A stretch of DNA of 64,000 nt. Source: a bacterium D16-56 (lineage in GTDB: Bacteria; Bacillota; Clostridia; Lachnospirales; Lachnospiraceae). Below, in pieces: positions 51,199 to 60,128 of this stretch. The translations under genes and the position numbers were made by a program. The notes beneath the pieces are model-generated. The model was given only the letters and a program-made list of their open reading frames with translations, made no database searches and had not been told where the DNA came from. Position 1 is the stretch's first letter, and each line of letters begins with the position of its first letter. The DNA is taken from contig RAYY01000028.1 in assembly GCA_003611875.1 (NCBI GenBank), forward strand, positions 1-64,000, given 5' to 3'.

Positions 51199-53781
51199 AT
51201 GTTCATTTCTTATAAAGAACAGGTGTGTCAAGTATTGCAAAATCATGTCATGGATTCATTTGAGATTGCTATTTATCCTTTTGGATATAGGGGACAACAG
51301 GTAAAACAAATATTAAATACCGAGTTTCAGATCAAGGAAACCTATCTTGTAGATAATTATTATACAGGAGAAATACCTGTGCTAAAGGTCAAAGAATTTC
51401 TGAAAGTTTTGTCAGAGGGCATGCTTATATTATTGTGTTGTGAAAATGACGAGATAAAAAAACAAATCCGAGACACCCTATCCGAAATTCCAGAATCGCA
51501 GATTATAGATGTTTTTCCTAAACATAATATTTATGTTTCTTCCTGGAAGGATAAATCGATTGAAGGTTCTACGTTGGAAGATATGGAAAAACTTTATCAT
51601 GGTTTGAAAAAACTGGTTTTTGAGGAGGATGTTACCGTTTATTCTTTAATTAAACCGTATGAAAAGAACTTCTTGATGAATCAATTTGAAATATATTGTG
51701 TACAACAAATTAAAAATAGATCTTTGCAACGGGCATATAGTCTATTGTTGGCAGTGCTTTTAAAAGAACTTCAAGTTGAAGATGGAGAGTATTTGGTAGG
51801 CAAAGCAGCTTATCGCCAAATCAATAATACATATCCCACTGATGTATATGAAGAAATTTACTATTTAGAAAAGAATTCTCAGATAAATAGTAAAGAAGCT
51901 TTTTTAATAAAAGAAGCGTATGAAATGCGTTTGTTTACCAGATTTCCTGGAGGGCATACTGTTCCTGGGTATGAAATGATTTTAAAAAGTGGGATTAATA
52001 GGAAGTTGTCAGAGATAAAAAATAAATATATAGAAGAAAGAGAGGAGAAGGAAAAGAAATTATTTTATGAATCACAATTAATTGTCATTCGAGCATTGCA
52101 AGAGTTGATCAAAAGATATGCTGATGCATCCTATAGGAGTTCCAGTGCAAACAAAAAATTATTGAGAGTAGCCCGAAATTGTGAACATATTGCATATAAA
52201 GCGCCACGTAGTTTTGAACAAGCCCTCCAATTGTTGTGGTTATCACATGAGTTGATGATACTGGAAGGAAATATTAAGGGGATTTCTCTGGGCAGAATGG
52301 ATCAGTATTTATATCCATTTTATAAACATGATTTTGACCAAAATGTATTAAATAAAGAATTTGCAAGAAAGTTGATTTATGTATTTTGGAAAAAACTGTC
52401 CTTTGACAGAAGGGCATTATCCTTCCAAAATGTGACAATTGGGGGAGAGAAAAATGAAAAAAGCAAAGATGGAAACCCGTTGACAATCCTCTTTTTGGAA
52501 GCACAGATGGAAACGCGGGCGAATCAACCCATGTTATCGCTCAGAACGAACAAGTTTACTTCAAAAAAAATATGGGATAAAGCGCTGGAAGTGATTTCAA
52601 CAGGGATGGGAATGCCGGCTTTATTTAATGATGAAATGATCATACAGGCCAAAATGAGATGTGGAATTAGTCAAGAAGATGCAGAAAATTATTCCATTGT
52701 AGGGTGTGTGGAACCGGCGATTGGCGGAAAGGAATATTCCCATACAGAAGGACTAAGATTGAATGTGGCGAAATTATTGGAATTAATGTTCTTTGAAGGA
52801 CAATGTCCTGTAACGGGAAAAAAATATGCACTGGAAAAAGTATGTAAATTGAAAGAATATTCAGATTTTGATAGTTTTTATCATCAGTTCAAACGGGAAT
52901 TATTTTCTTTAATTCAAAAGGCATGCCATTTTTTAAATCAGGCAGATCTTTCCTATGGTGAAAATTGGCCGGCACCGTACATGTCATTATTCATGGAGGA
53001 AACTTTGAAAAAAGGAAGGGATGTTGCGAGAAAGGGAACAAAGTATAGTAATTTATCAATCAATTTTGCCGGAATGGCAAATGTGGTCAATTCTTTGATT
53101 GCAGTAAAAATAATTGTTTATGAAAAAAAGTTAATTTCTCTTTCAGAAGTTCCTATGATTCTGAGTGAAAATTTTGAAGGATATAAAGAGATTGAAAAAG
53201 AGATTTGTGATATTCCAAAGTATGGAAATAACAAAAAAATCGTGGATGAATTGATGCAGGAATTGACAGAACTGATTATTTCGGCGGCTGACCAAGGTAC
53301 GATTAATGAGGGCAGACTGTTTCAAACAGGATTTTATACGGTAGTGCTTCACGCGGAGATGGGAAAATACATGTTGGCGTCTTTTGATGGAAGAAAAGAG
53401 AGAACTGCCTTAGCAAGTTCTCTATCACCGACACAGGGAACTGACATTAGAGGACCTTTAGCGGTTTTTCAGTCTGTTTGTAAAACTCCTATGAATAAAA
53501 TGTCAAATGGTATGGTACTAGATTTAAGGTTTAGTCCGGATTTTTTTACAGATGAGAAAAAAGAAAGGTTGAAAGAGTCTATTTTAACTTATTTTTCTAT
53601 GGGTGGCATGGAAGTGCAATTAAATGTTGTAGATCAGGAAACTTTGAATCAGGCACAGTTATATCCAGATAAATATAGAAATTTATTGGTGAGGGTTTCT
53701 GGATTTAGTACTTATTTTGTAGAGCTGGAAAAGGAAGTACAGGACGAAATTATTTTACGTTATATGAATACTGAGCTATGA
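51199..53781 (+). CDS. Glycyl-radical enzyme with N-terminal Rossmann domain
   Basis: In this 860-residue protein, residues 1-130 form the cluster's Rossmann domain (IAIYPFGYRGQQVKQIL...TYLVDNYYTG). The rest is a PFL-fold glycyl-radical enzyme. The thiyl site is SIVGCVEPAIGGKEY (Cys503, Glu505); GCVEP is the form seen in choline lyase and hydroxyproline dehydratase. The radical site is LLVRVSGFSTYFVELEKE (Gly835). It should act as a lyase or dehydratase after activation by the enzyme at 48287. I know of no characterised glycyl-radical enzyme working in surface-glycan synthesis. AAAAAGGAG lies upstream of ATG 51199. Confidence 0.9.
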   Translation: MFISYKEQVCQVLQNHVMDSFEIAIYPFGYRGQQVKQILNTEFQIKETYLVDNYYTGEIPVLKVKEFLKVLSEGMLILLCCENDEIKKQIRDTLSEIPESQIIDVFPKHNIYVSSWKDKSIEGSTLEDMEKLYHGLKKLVFEEDVTVYSLIKPYEKNFLMNQFEIYCVQQIKNRSLQRAYSLLLAVLLKELQVEDGEYLVGKAAYRQINNTYPTDVYEEIYYLEKNSQINSKEAFLIKEAYEMRLFTRFPGGHTVPGYEMILKSGINRKLSEIKNKYIEEREEKEKKLFYESQLIVIRALQELIKRYADASYRSSSANKKLLRVARNCEHIAYKAPRSFEQALQLLWLSHELMILEGNIKGISLGRMDQYLYPFYKHDFDQNVLNKEFARKLIYVFWKKLSFDRRALSFQNVTIGGEKNEKSKDGNPLTILFLEAQMETRANQPMLSLRTNKFTSKKIWDKALEVISTGMGMPALFNDEMIIQAKMRCGISQEDAENYSIVGCVEPAIGGKEYSHTEGLRLNVAKLLELMFFEGQCPVTGKKYALEKVCKLKEYSDFDSFYHQFKRELFSLIQKACHFLNQADLSYGENWPAPYMSLFMEETLKKGRDVARKGTKYSNLSINFAGMANVVNSLIAVKIIVYEKKLISLSEVPMILSENFEGYKEIEKEICDIPKYGNNKKIVDELMQELTELIISAADQGTINEGRLFQTGFYTVVLHAEMGKYMLASFDGRKERTALASSLSPTQGTDIRGPLAVFQSVCKTPMNKMSNGMVLDLRFSPDFFTDEKKERLKESILTYFSMGGMEVQLNVVDQETLNQAQLYPDKYRNLLVRVSGFSTYFVELEKEVQDEIILRYMNTEL

Positions 53782-53790
53782 GGGAAAAAG

Positions 53791-55056
53791 ATGGGGAACG
53801 AAAAATTTGTGATATGGGGTATAGGCGAGAGAGGAAAAATTATAACAGAGTTTTTGGAAGACTCACAGATTCTTGCCTATATTGATACAGATATAAGCAA
53901 ACAAGGAATGGATTATTTAAATCATCCGATTATCAGTTTTGAAGAATATTTGGAGAAATTCCAGAATTATTTTATAATTGTCACGCCAGTAGAGGAGGAA
54001 CCGATTTTAAATCTATTATATTCCTATGGTATAGATAAATATTTTCAGATGTCTCACCTTCCATCTGAGATGCAGGGATATGGAGACAGAAAATTTTTAG
54101 ATCAGATACAAATACCGTTAACGGAAAGCGGAAATAACATTATTGTAGGAACTACATTATATTCTTGCATTTTATATAGAAAAATAGAAGCTATGGGATA
54201 TAAAAACGTATTTTTATTAAAAAAAGCTGGAGATAAAATGGCGAATCTAATCCAGAAAAATTATCAATATAATACGATAACTCAGATAGATAAAAAAAAC
54301 GATAGGATTATTGTTACGACTGCTATAAAGGAAAACAATGAAGGAGAAACCGTATTTGACTTCTTTGATATTTCCGAATATCTTCCTCAATATTACAATA
54401 AAGATATAGAAAAATTTCATAATATTCACAATGGAAAACGATGCTTCATAGTTGCTACAGGACCAAGTTTGAGACAAGATGATTTAAGAATATTATCAGA
54501 GAATAAAGAAATATGTTTTGGCGTCAACCGTGTGTTTTATGTTGATGAAAAGCTATGGAAACCGCAATATTATCTTTTTTTAGACAGAGCAGGGATGAAA
54601 CAGTATTGGGATCTTATCGCCGCATATAACGTTAAGGAGAAATTTGTAGGAGATTCTTATTGGAGAAGTATTGATTATAAAGGAAACATGCATGTAATAC
54701 ATGCTTTGACAGGACATAGTTTTGATATTTCTCCGAAATTTTCTGAGCGGATTGAGAGGAAAGTATATGCATACGCCACGGTAACCTATGCAGCGATACA
54801 AATGGCTGTTTATATGGGATTTTCAACTATCTATTTATTGGGGGTGGATTGCAGTTATAATAAAAACAATAAAGAAAATTACTTTTTTCAGGAACAAAAA
54901 AAAGATGTTCATAACCACTATGAGGATCGCATGTTAGTAGCATATAGGACTGCAAAAGAATATGCGGATACTCATGATATAAGAATTTTAAATGCATCAA
55001 GAGGGGGAAGTCTGGAAGTATTTGACCGTATTGATTTTGATAAGATTTTTATATAG
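53791..55056 (+). CDS. DUF115/MptE-like protein with N-terminal Rossmann domain, possible glycosyltransferase
   Basis: The 421-residue protein has residues 1-100 as the shared Rossmann domain (KFVIWGIGERGKIITEFLED...YIDTDISKQGMDYL). From about 205: GKRCFIVATGPSLRQDDLRIL, FGVNRVFYVDE, TYAAIQMAVYMGFSTIYLLGVDCSY and HYEDRMLVAYRTAKEYADTH. This pattern belongs to the DUF115/MptE superfamily, which is fold-related to GT42 sialyltransferases that use CMP-sugars. With kdsA, kdsB and kdsD nearby, a CMP-Kdo transferase is an attractive but unproven role. It starts 10 bases after the glycyl-radical enzyme. Confidence 0.6.
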   Translation: MGNEKFVIWGIGERGKIITEFLEDSQILAYIDTDISKQGMDYLNHPIISFEEYLEKFQNYFIIVTPVEEEPILNLLYSYGIDKYFQMSHLPSEMQGYGDRKFLDQIQIPLTESGNNIIVGTTLYSCILYRKIEAMGYKNVFLLKKAGDKMANLIQKNYQYNTITQIDKKNDRIIVTTAIKENNEGETVFDFFDISEYLPQYYNKDIEKFHNIHNGKRCFIVATGPSLRQDDLRILSENKEICFGVNRVFYVDEKLWKPQYYLFLDRAGMKQYWDLIAAYNVKEKFVGDSYWRSIDYKGNMHVIHALTGHSFDISPKFSERIERKVYAYATVTYAAIQMAVYMGFSTIYLLGVDCSYNKNNKENYFFQEQKKDVHNHYEDRMLVAYRTAKEYADTHDIRILNASRGGSLEVFDRIDFDKIFI

Positions 55057-55069
55057 GAGATGGAATACA

Positions 55070-56260
55070 ATGGTAAATTCCAAAAAGGAGTATTTACATA
55101 AAATAATAGACTATGCGAATAGGAATAAGAAATTGGCGATTTATGGAGCCGGCAATGTGGGAGTAGCATTATATCGAGATTTAAAGGATTTAGGGATAAA
55201 GGTACAATGTTTTCTTGTGACTTCACTTATTGGTCAAAGGACTGAAATTGACGGGATTTCAGTACTGCAAATCGAACAATTATCAGATGTAGATGAATTG
55301 GGAATCATAATAGGAGTTTCGCTGGGAAAGATATCAGGAATCAGAAAGAAACTGGTTCAATGTGGAATGACCAACTATATCACATTAAATCAAGAATATA
55401 TAGACACAATACTAAATGAGTTTAATGCACCTAAAATGGAGATTACGACAGTCATAGGATGTTCTGTTAATTGTAAATACTGTCCTCAAAAGCTGTTAAC
55501 AGCACAGTATTGGAGACAAGATAAGAACAGAGTGAGAGAAATGTCGTTGCAAGCGTTTCAGGGTTGTCTGAACAAATTACCTTCTGATACGCAAATTTAT
55601 TTTGCCGGTATGAGTGAGGCATTTTTAAATAAAGCATGTATTGATATGATAAGATATGCTATAAAAAAAGGCTATCGTGTAGGGGTATATACAACATGTG
55701 TAGGGTTAAGTCTTTCAGACTGCAAACAATTAATAAACATGCCATTGGAATCACTGATCCTTCATGTTCCAGACGAACATGACTATGCACACATTCCTAT
55801 GTCAGACGAATATTGGAGTGTTGTTGAAATGTTATTAAATGCAACAAAAGAAGATGGAACATATTTTGTGGACTCATGTTCTTGTCAGGGAATTCCACTG
55901 AAGAAATTTATGGAATTAAATCGTGGAAGGATCAGGGTTGAATCCTATTTACATGATAGGGCAGGAAATTTAGAATCTCAAGACGAGAATTTGGAATCAT
56001 GCGATTATGTAAATGGGCCTATTTATTGTTATCATAGTGGGGATAGATTGGATCATAATATACTCTTGCCAGATGGTACTGTTTTATTATGTTGTATGGA
56101 TTATGGAATGAGGCACCCTATTGGAAACTTGATCGAAAATACATATGAAGAAATAATGGAAGGGAAAGTATTAAATGATATACGAAAGGCTTTGAAGGAT
56201 GAAACAAAAGAACTTTTATGTAGAAAGTGTACATATGCCATAAAATGTAGAAGGGATTAG
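55070..56260 (+). CDS. Radical SAM/SPASM protein with N-terminal Rossmann domain
   Basis: The 396-residue protein has residues 20-110 as the shared Rossmann domain (KKLAIYGAGNVGVALYRDLKDLG). The radical SAM core begins EITTVIGCSVNCKYCPQKLL (CxxxCxxC) and includes IYFAGMSEAFLNKACIDM. The C-terminus, CYHSGDRLDHNILLPDGTVL then CCMDYGM...CRKCTYAIKC, is a SPASM domain. ATG 55070 follows GGAGATGG. It is the third radical SAM protein of this operon and probably modifies the glycan or its precursor. Confidence 0.82.
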   Translation: MVNSKKEYLHKIIDYANRNKKLAIYGAGNVGVALYRDLKDLGIKVQCFLVTSLIGQRTEIDGISVLQIEQLSDVDELGIIIGVSLGKISGIRKKLVQCGMTNYITLNQEYIDTILNEFNAPKMEITTVIGCSVNCKYCPQKLLTAQYWRQDKNRVREMSLQAFQGCLNKLPSDTQIYFAGMSEAFLNKACIDMIRYAIKKGYRVGVYTTCVGLSLSDCKQLINMPLESLILHVPDEHDYAHIPMSDEYWSVVEMLLNATKEDGTYFVDSCSCQGIPLKKFMELNRGRIRVESYLHDRAGNLESQDENLESCDYVNGPIYCYHSGDRLDHNILLPDGTVLLCCMDYGMRHPIGNLIENTYEEIMEGKVLNDIRKALKDETKELLCRKCTYAIKCRRD

Positions 56261-56265
56261 ATGAT

Positions 56266-57351
56266 TTGGAGAATATGGACAGGGAGAAATATATTGAAAA
56301 ATTTCGGAGTATTTTTACTGAATATATTTTTAAAAAGGATGACTTTGATAAATTGATCTTTTGGGGTATTGGAGCAACGACAGAAACCTGGTGGGATGAT
56401 ATGATAAAAGCCAATCTTATCCCAAAATATATAATCGATTCTAAAAAAGCACACACAAACTATAAAGATTTTGAACTTACTGATCCGAAAGATTTGGGAG
56501 ATATTCATGAATATATTATTGTAATTATGACAACGAATCCTTATACATATCAGGAAATTTTGTCACAGATTGAACAAGAGGATATTAAAGCTAAGATGGT
56601 ATGCTCATGTTCTGCAATTTATTATTGGAATTATCGTGGGCGAATCATAAATATGCTGAAGGAATTAGAAGATGAGGTTTCTTTGATTTCATTAGTAGCT
56701 ATGTTAGAGGCACGTATAGAAGGCAGGTTAATAGAAGAAAATTTAGTAGATCATAGACAATATTTCTCTTTACATCGTTTTTCCTGTTTAAACCCTAAGG
56801 AGGTTTATATTGATGCAGGTGCATTTGTTGGAGATACTTTAGAACGCTTTTTGTTTGAAAAGTTTGCTACATTTGATTCTTACTATGCATTTGAGCCATT
56901 AAGAAAAAATTATAAAGCTTTAGAGTATCGGGTGAAAAGGTTAGAAAGGGAATGGGGGATTGAAAGTAAAATTATATGCGTTAATTGTGGCTTGGATAAA
57001 ATCTCTGGAGAACAGAAAATTCTGTCAGTACTTCCAGTAAGTGCTCAAATCGAAACTGATATAGATAAAAACAAATTGGAGGTTATAAAAACAACGTCAA
57101 TAGATGAATATTTTTCAAACAGAAGAATCTCCACAATTAAATCTGATATTGAAGGTAAAGAAATGGATATGCTAAAAGGAGCAGAAAATTCCATTAAGAA
57201 GTGGAAACCACTTTTGGCAATCAGTATATACCACAAACCATCAGATTTGTTTCGGATATTTGAATTAATCAAATCATATCAAGCAGAATACAAAATTTCA
57301 ATTCGTTGTCACACTGCAAATGGCGGAGACACGATTTTATATGCATATTGA
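56266..57351 (+). CDS. FkbM-family methyltransferase with N-terminal Rossmann domain
   Basis: The 361-residue protein has residues about 25-115 as the shared Rossmann domain in a diverged form (DKLIFWGIGATTETWWDDMI...YIIDSKKAHTN). From about 175 it is FkbM: VYIDAGAFVGDTLERFL (SAM loop), YYAFEPLRKNYKAL, and STIKSDIEGKEMDMLKGAEN. It is likely a SAM-dependent O-methyltransferase for a sugar. The start is TTG 56266, with AAGGGA nine bases before; ATG 56275 is the alternative. It comes directly after the radical SAM gene. Confidence 0.83.
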   Translation: MENMDREKYIEKFRSIFTEYIFKKDDFDKLIFWGIGATTETWWDDMIKANLIPKYIIDSKKAHTNYKDFELTDPKDLGDIHEYIIVIMTTNPYTYQEILSQIEQEDIKAKMVCSCSAIYYWNYRGRIINMLKELEDEVSLISLVAMLEARIEGRLIEENLVDHRQYFSLHRFSCLNPKEVYIDAGAFVGDTLERFLFEKFATFDSYYAFEPLRKNYKALEYRVKRLEREWGIESKIICVNCGLDKISGEQKILSVLPVSAQIETDIDKNKLEVIKTTSIDEYFSNRRISTIKSDIEGKEMDMLKGAENSIKKWKPLLAISIYHKPSDLFRIFELIKSYQAEYKISIRCHTANGGDTILYAY

Positions 57352-57379
57352 AAGGGCTACAAAAACTAAAGGGGATATT

Positions 57380-58129
57380 ATGGAAAAAGAGAAGATCATA
57401 GCAATCATACCAGCCAGATACCAATCAAGCCGTTTTCCAGGAAAACCATTAGCTTTATTAAACGGAAAACCCATGATTCAATGGGTATATGAAAATGTAA
57501 ATCGTGTAGAAGATATTATGGATACATATGTAGCCACAGATGACGTCAGGATTTTGAATTCTGTTAAAGATTTTGGCGGTAAAGCAATTATGACATCGTC
57601 AGAACATAGAAGTGGAACTGACCGGATAGCAGAGTGTGTGGATATTTTGAAATTAGATGAAAATGATATTATTTTAAATGTTCAGGGCGATGAACCATTG
57701 ATTCAAAAAGAAATGATGCAGGATTTAATTTCTACAATAAAGGATAGTGAAAGTTATATGGGAACCTTAAAAGAAAAAATAAGGAATACGGATGATTTAG
57801 AAAATCCTAATATTGTTAAGGTGATTACAAATATACATAATAATGCAATTTACTTTTCAAGATTTCCAATTCCTTACTGTAGAGAAAAGACAGAAAAGAT
57901 AGATTTATATCGCCATGTAGGCGTATATGCATATCGGGTCTTTTTTTTGAAAAAATACATAAAATTACCTGAATCAATGTTGGAAAAGGCGGAGTCATTA
58001 GAACAATTACGAGTTATTGAAAATGGGTATACAATGAAAGTAAAAGAGACGAAATCTATATCTATGGGAGTGGATACAAAGGAACAATTAAAAATAGTAG
58101 AAGAAATAATGAAAAGAGAAATGAAATGA
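57380..58129 (+). CDS. kdsB: 3-deoxy-manno-octulosonate cytidylyltransferase
   Basis: This 249-residue protein has [47 protein letters not shown] and [11 protein letters not shown]-type segments ([12 protein letters not shown]), all hallmarks of KdsB, which makes CMP-Kdo from Kdo and CTP. ATG 57380 is six bases after AAAGGGG; the frame extends upstream into the FkbM gene. It overlaps kdsA by four bases. Kdo genes are unusual outside Gram-negative bacteria. Confidence 0.93.
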   Translation: MEKEKIIAIIPARYQSSRFPGKPLALLNGKPMIQWVYENVNRVEDIMDTYVATDDVRILNSVKDFGGKAIMTSSEHRSGTDRIAECVDILKLDENDIILNVQGDEPLIQKEMMQDLISTIKDSESYMGTLKEKIRNTDDLENPNIVKVITNIHNNAIYFSRFPIPYCREKTEKIDLYRHVGVYAYRVFFLKKYIKLPESMLEKAESLEQLRVIENGYTMKVKETKSISMGVDTKEQLKIVEEIMKREMK

Positions 58130-58911
58130 AAAAAAAATTTGTTTTGCTGGCAGGTCCTTGTGTAATTGAATCAGAGGAAATGATTTTAAAGCTTGCTGAA
58201 AAATTAAAAAGAATTGTAGAAGAATTACCGTTGGATTTTTATTTTAAGGCTTCTTTTGATAAGGCAAACAGGACAAGTATGGAATCTTATAGAGGTCCTG
58301 GTTTGACAGAAGGGCTTCGCATTTTAGAGAAAGCCAAAAAAGATTGTGGAGTGAGAATTGTAACAGATATTCATGAGCCATACCAGGCTGATATAGTAAA
58401 GGATGTGTGTGATATTATTCAAATCCCTGCATTTTTGTGCAGACAGACAGATTTACTAGTAGCTGCTGCTAAAACAGGGAAAGCAATCAATGTAAAGAAG
58501 GCACAATTTTTGGCGCCTTGGGATATGCAGAATGTTGTCCATAAAATAGAAAAAATGGATAATAAGAATATTATACTTTGTGAACGTGGAACGAGTTTTG
58601 GATATAATACCTTGGTTGTGGATATGACATCGATAGTAGAAATGAAAAAATTCGGGTATCCGGTCATATTTGACGGAACACACAGTGTACAGAAGCCAGG
58701 GGGAAATGGAACTTCAACTTCTGGGAACAGAGAGTATATTCCAAATTTGACAAGGGCTGCGGTTGCTGCAGGTGCAGATGGATTATTTATGGAAACTCAT
58801 GAAAATCCGCAGACTGCTTTGTCTGATGGGGCGAATATGATAAATATAAGGGATTTAAAAGAATTGTTGTTACAGTGTTTGGAATTGCATGAAATGATAA
58901 CTAGGGACTAG
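58126..58911 (+). CDS. kdsA: 3-deoxy-8-phosphooctulonate synthase
   Basis: This 261-residue TIM-barrel enzyme has [73 protein letters not shown] and [12 protein letters not shown], all KdsA signatures. It condenses arabinose 5-phosphate with PEP. The presence of asparagine or cysteine at the metal position was not checked. The ATG overlaps the kdsB stop, and its own stop lies in the left end of the MITE-like element. Confidence 0.95.
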   Translation: MKKKFVLLAGPCVIESEEMILKLAEKLKRIVEELPLDFYFKASFDKANRTSMESYRGPGLTEGLRILEKAKKDCGVRIVTDIHEPYQADIVKDVCDIIQIPAFLCRQTDLLVAAAKTGKAINVKKAQFLAPWDMQNVVHKIEKMDNKNIILCERGTSFGYNTLVVDMTSIVEMKKFGYPVIFDGTHSVQKPGGNGTSTSGNREYIPNLTRAAVAAGADGLFMETHENPQTALSDGANMINIRDLKELLLQCLELHEMITRD

Positions 58912-59076
58912 TACAGCCTTGCCTAAATTCCGGTGAATAAATAACTCGCTATCAGCACCCTGAAGCATGCCTGCGAAGCGAGTCGTAGATTCCACTACGC
59001 CGTCGCTTCACAGACGCACAGATGACACCGATATCAAGCAATTTATTCACCGAAATTTAAGCAATGCAGTACTAGT
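58907..59076. mobile_element. MITE-like element with ~36-bp terminal inverted repeats
   Basis: The left end (58907-58942, ACTAGTACAGCCTTGCCTAA onward) and the right end (59041-59076) are inverted copies differing at about five of 36 positions. Both include CGGTGAATAAAT toward the interior. The 98-base centre has its own hairpin (GAAGCGAGTCGTAG pairing with CTACGCCGTCGCTTC). It has no coding capacity. It separates kdsA from kdsD and overlaps the kdsA stop codon. Confidence 0.72.
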
Positions 59077-59085
59077 ACTGCATTG
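59062..59085. repeat. Perfect 24-bp palindrome at the element's right end
   Basis: CAATGCAGTACT is followed by its exact reverse complement. The outer half continues beyond the element end at 59076, as if a second terminal repeat began there. It is strong enough to form a hairpin in RNA, but no T-tract follows. Confidence 0.75.
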
Positions 59086-59125
59086 AATTTGGAATGATAC
59101 AAAATAATAAACAGGCGGAAACGAA

Positions 59126-60100
59126 ATGGATTTAGAAAGAAAGCTAGAAATAGCGAAAGAGGTATTTAGAAAAGAAATAAATACTCTGGAACATATACAA
59201 AATAATTTAGATTATACTTTTATACAAATAGAAGAAGCGGTTGCATCTTGTAAGGGAAAGGTTATTTTATGTGGGATTGGAAAATCAGGTCATATTGCCC
59301 GAAAGATTTCAGCAACTTTGGCAAGTCTTGGCACATCTTCTTTTTTTCTGCACCCTGCGGAAGCTTTACATGGAGATCTGGGAATGGTTTCTGAGGAGGA
59401 TACCATTATTTTAATTAGTAATAGTGGAGAAACAAAGGAAATAATACATCTTATGCCTTCATTAAAGGTCATTGGAGCTAAACTTATATGTATAACAGGA
59501 AAAAAAGAGTCAACTTTGGCAAAGGAATGTGAATTAGTACAGATTCTTGAAGTTAACAGGGAAGCTTGTCATTTGAATCTGGCACCTACATCAAGCACAA
59601 CAGCTTCTTTGGTATATGGAGATGCATTGGCAATTGTTATATCGGAGGATATAGGATTTAGTGCCTCTGATTTTGGTTTATATCACCCTGCAGGAACTCT
59701 TGGAAAAAAGGTTTTAATCAAAGCAAAGGATGTTATGGCCCAGGGAAGCGATTTGCCAGTAGTGAAAAGTGGATGTAAAATAACGGATGCCATTGTGGAA
59801 ATGAGCAAAAAAGGACTTGGTGTAATTGCAATTATCAATAATGAAGACAAGCTTTGCGGAATATTAACAGATGGAGATTTGAGACGGGCAATAGAGAAAA
59901 AGGCTGATTTGTATGGTGACATTATAGATTCTGTTATGACCCAGAATCCGCAATCTATTTATGAAGAAATTTTGTTGGTAGATGTGCTGCAAAAACTGAA
60001 GGAGAGTCGCCTTAATAATTATCCCGTAATAAATAGAGAAAAAAATGTGATAGGTATGATTACTTGGCAAATGATTATTAGAGAAGGGATTATTTTGTAA
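59126..60100 (+). CDS. kdsD: Arabinose-5-phosphate isomerase
   Basis: This 324-residue protein has an SIS domain with KVILCGIGKSGHIARKISATLAS, HPAEALHGDLGMV, ILISNSGETKEI and APTSSTTASLVYGDALA. Two CBS domains follow from about 205 (VMAQGSDLPVVK..., VMTQNPQSIYEE...). This is the KpsF/GutQ/KdsD pattern: ribulose 5-phosphate to arabinose 5-phosphate, the first step to Kdo. It lies after the MITE-like element but in the same direction as kdsB and kdsA. A Kdo-8-phosphate phosphatase (kdsC) is not seen. Confidence 0.93.
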   Translation: MDLERKLEIAKEVFRKEINTLEHIQNNLDYTFIQIEEAVASCKGKVILCGIGKSGHIARKISATLASLGTSSFFLHPAEALHGDLGMVSEEDTIILISNSGETKEIIHLMPSLKVIGAKLICITGKKESTLAKECELVQILEVNREACHLNLAPTSSTTASLVYGDALAIVISEDIGFSASDFGLYHPAGTLGKKVLIKAKDVMAQGSDLPVVKSGCKITDAIVEMSKKGLGVIAIINNEDKLCGILTDGDLRRAIEKKADLYGDIIDSVMTQNPQSIYEEILLVDVLQKLKESRLNNYPVINREKNVIGMITWQMIIREGIIL

Positions 60101-60128
60101 TATTTGGATATGATAAGGGGCAGAGAAT

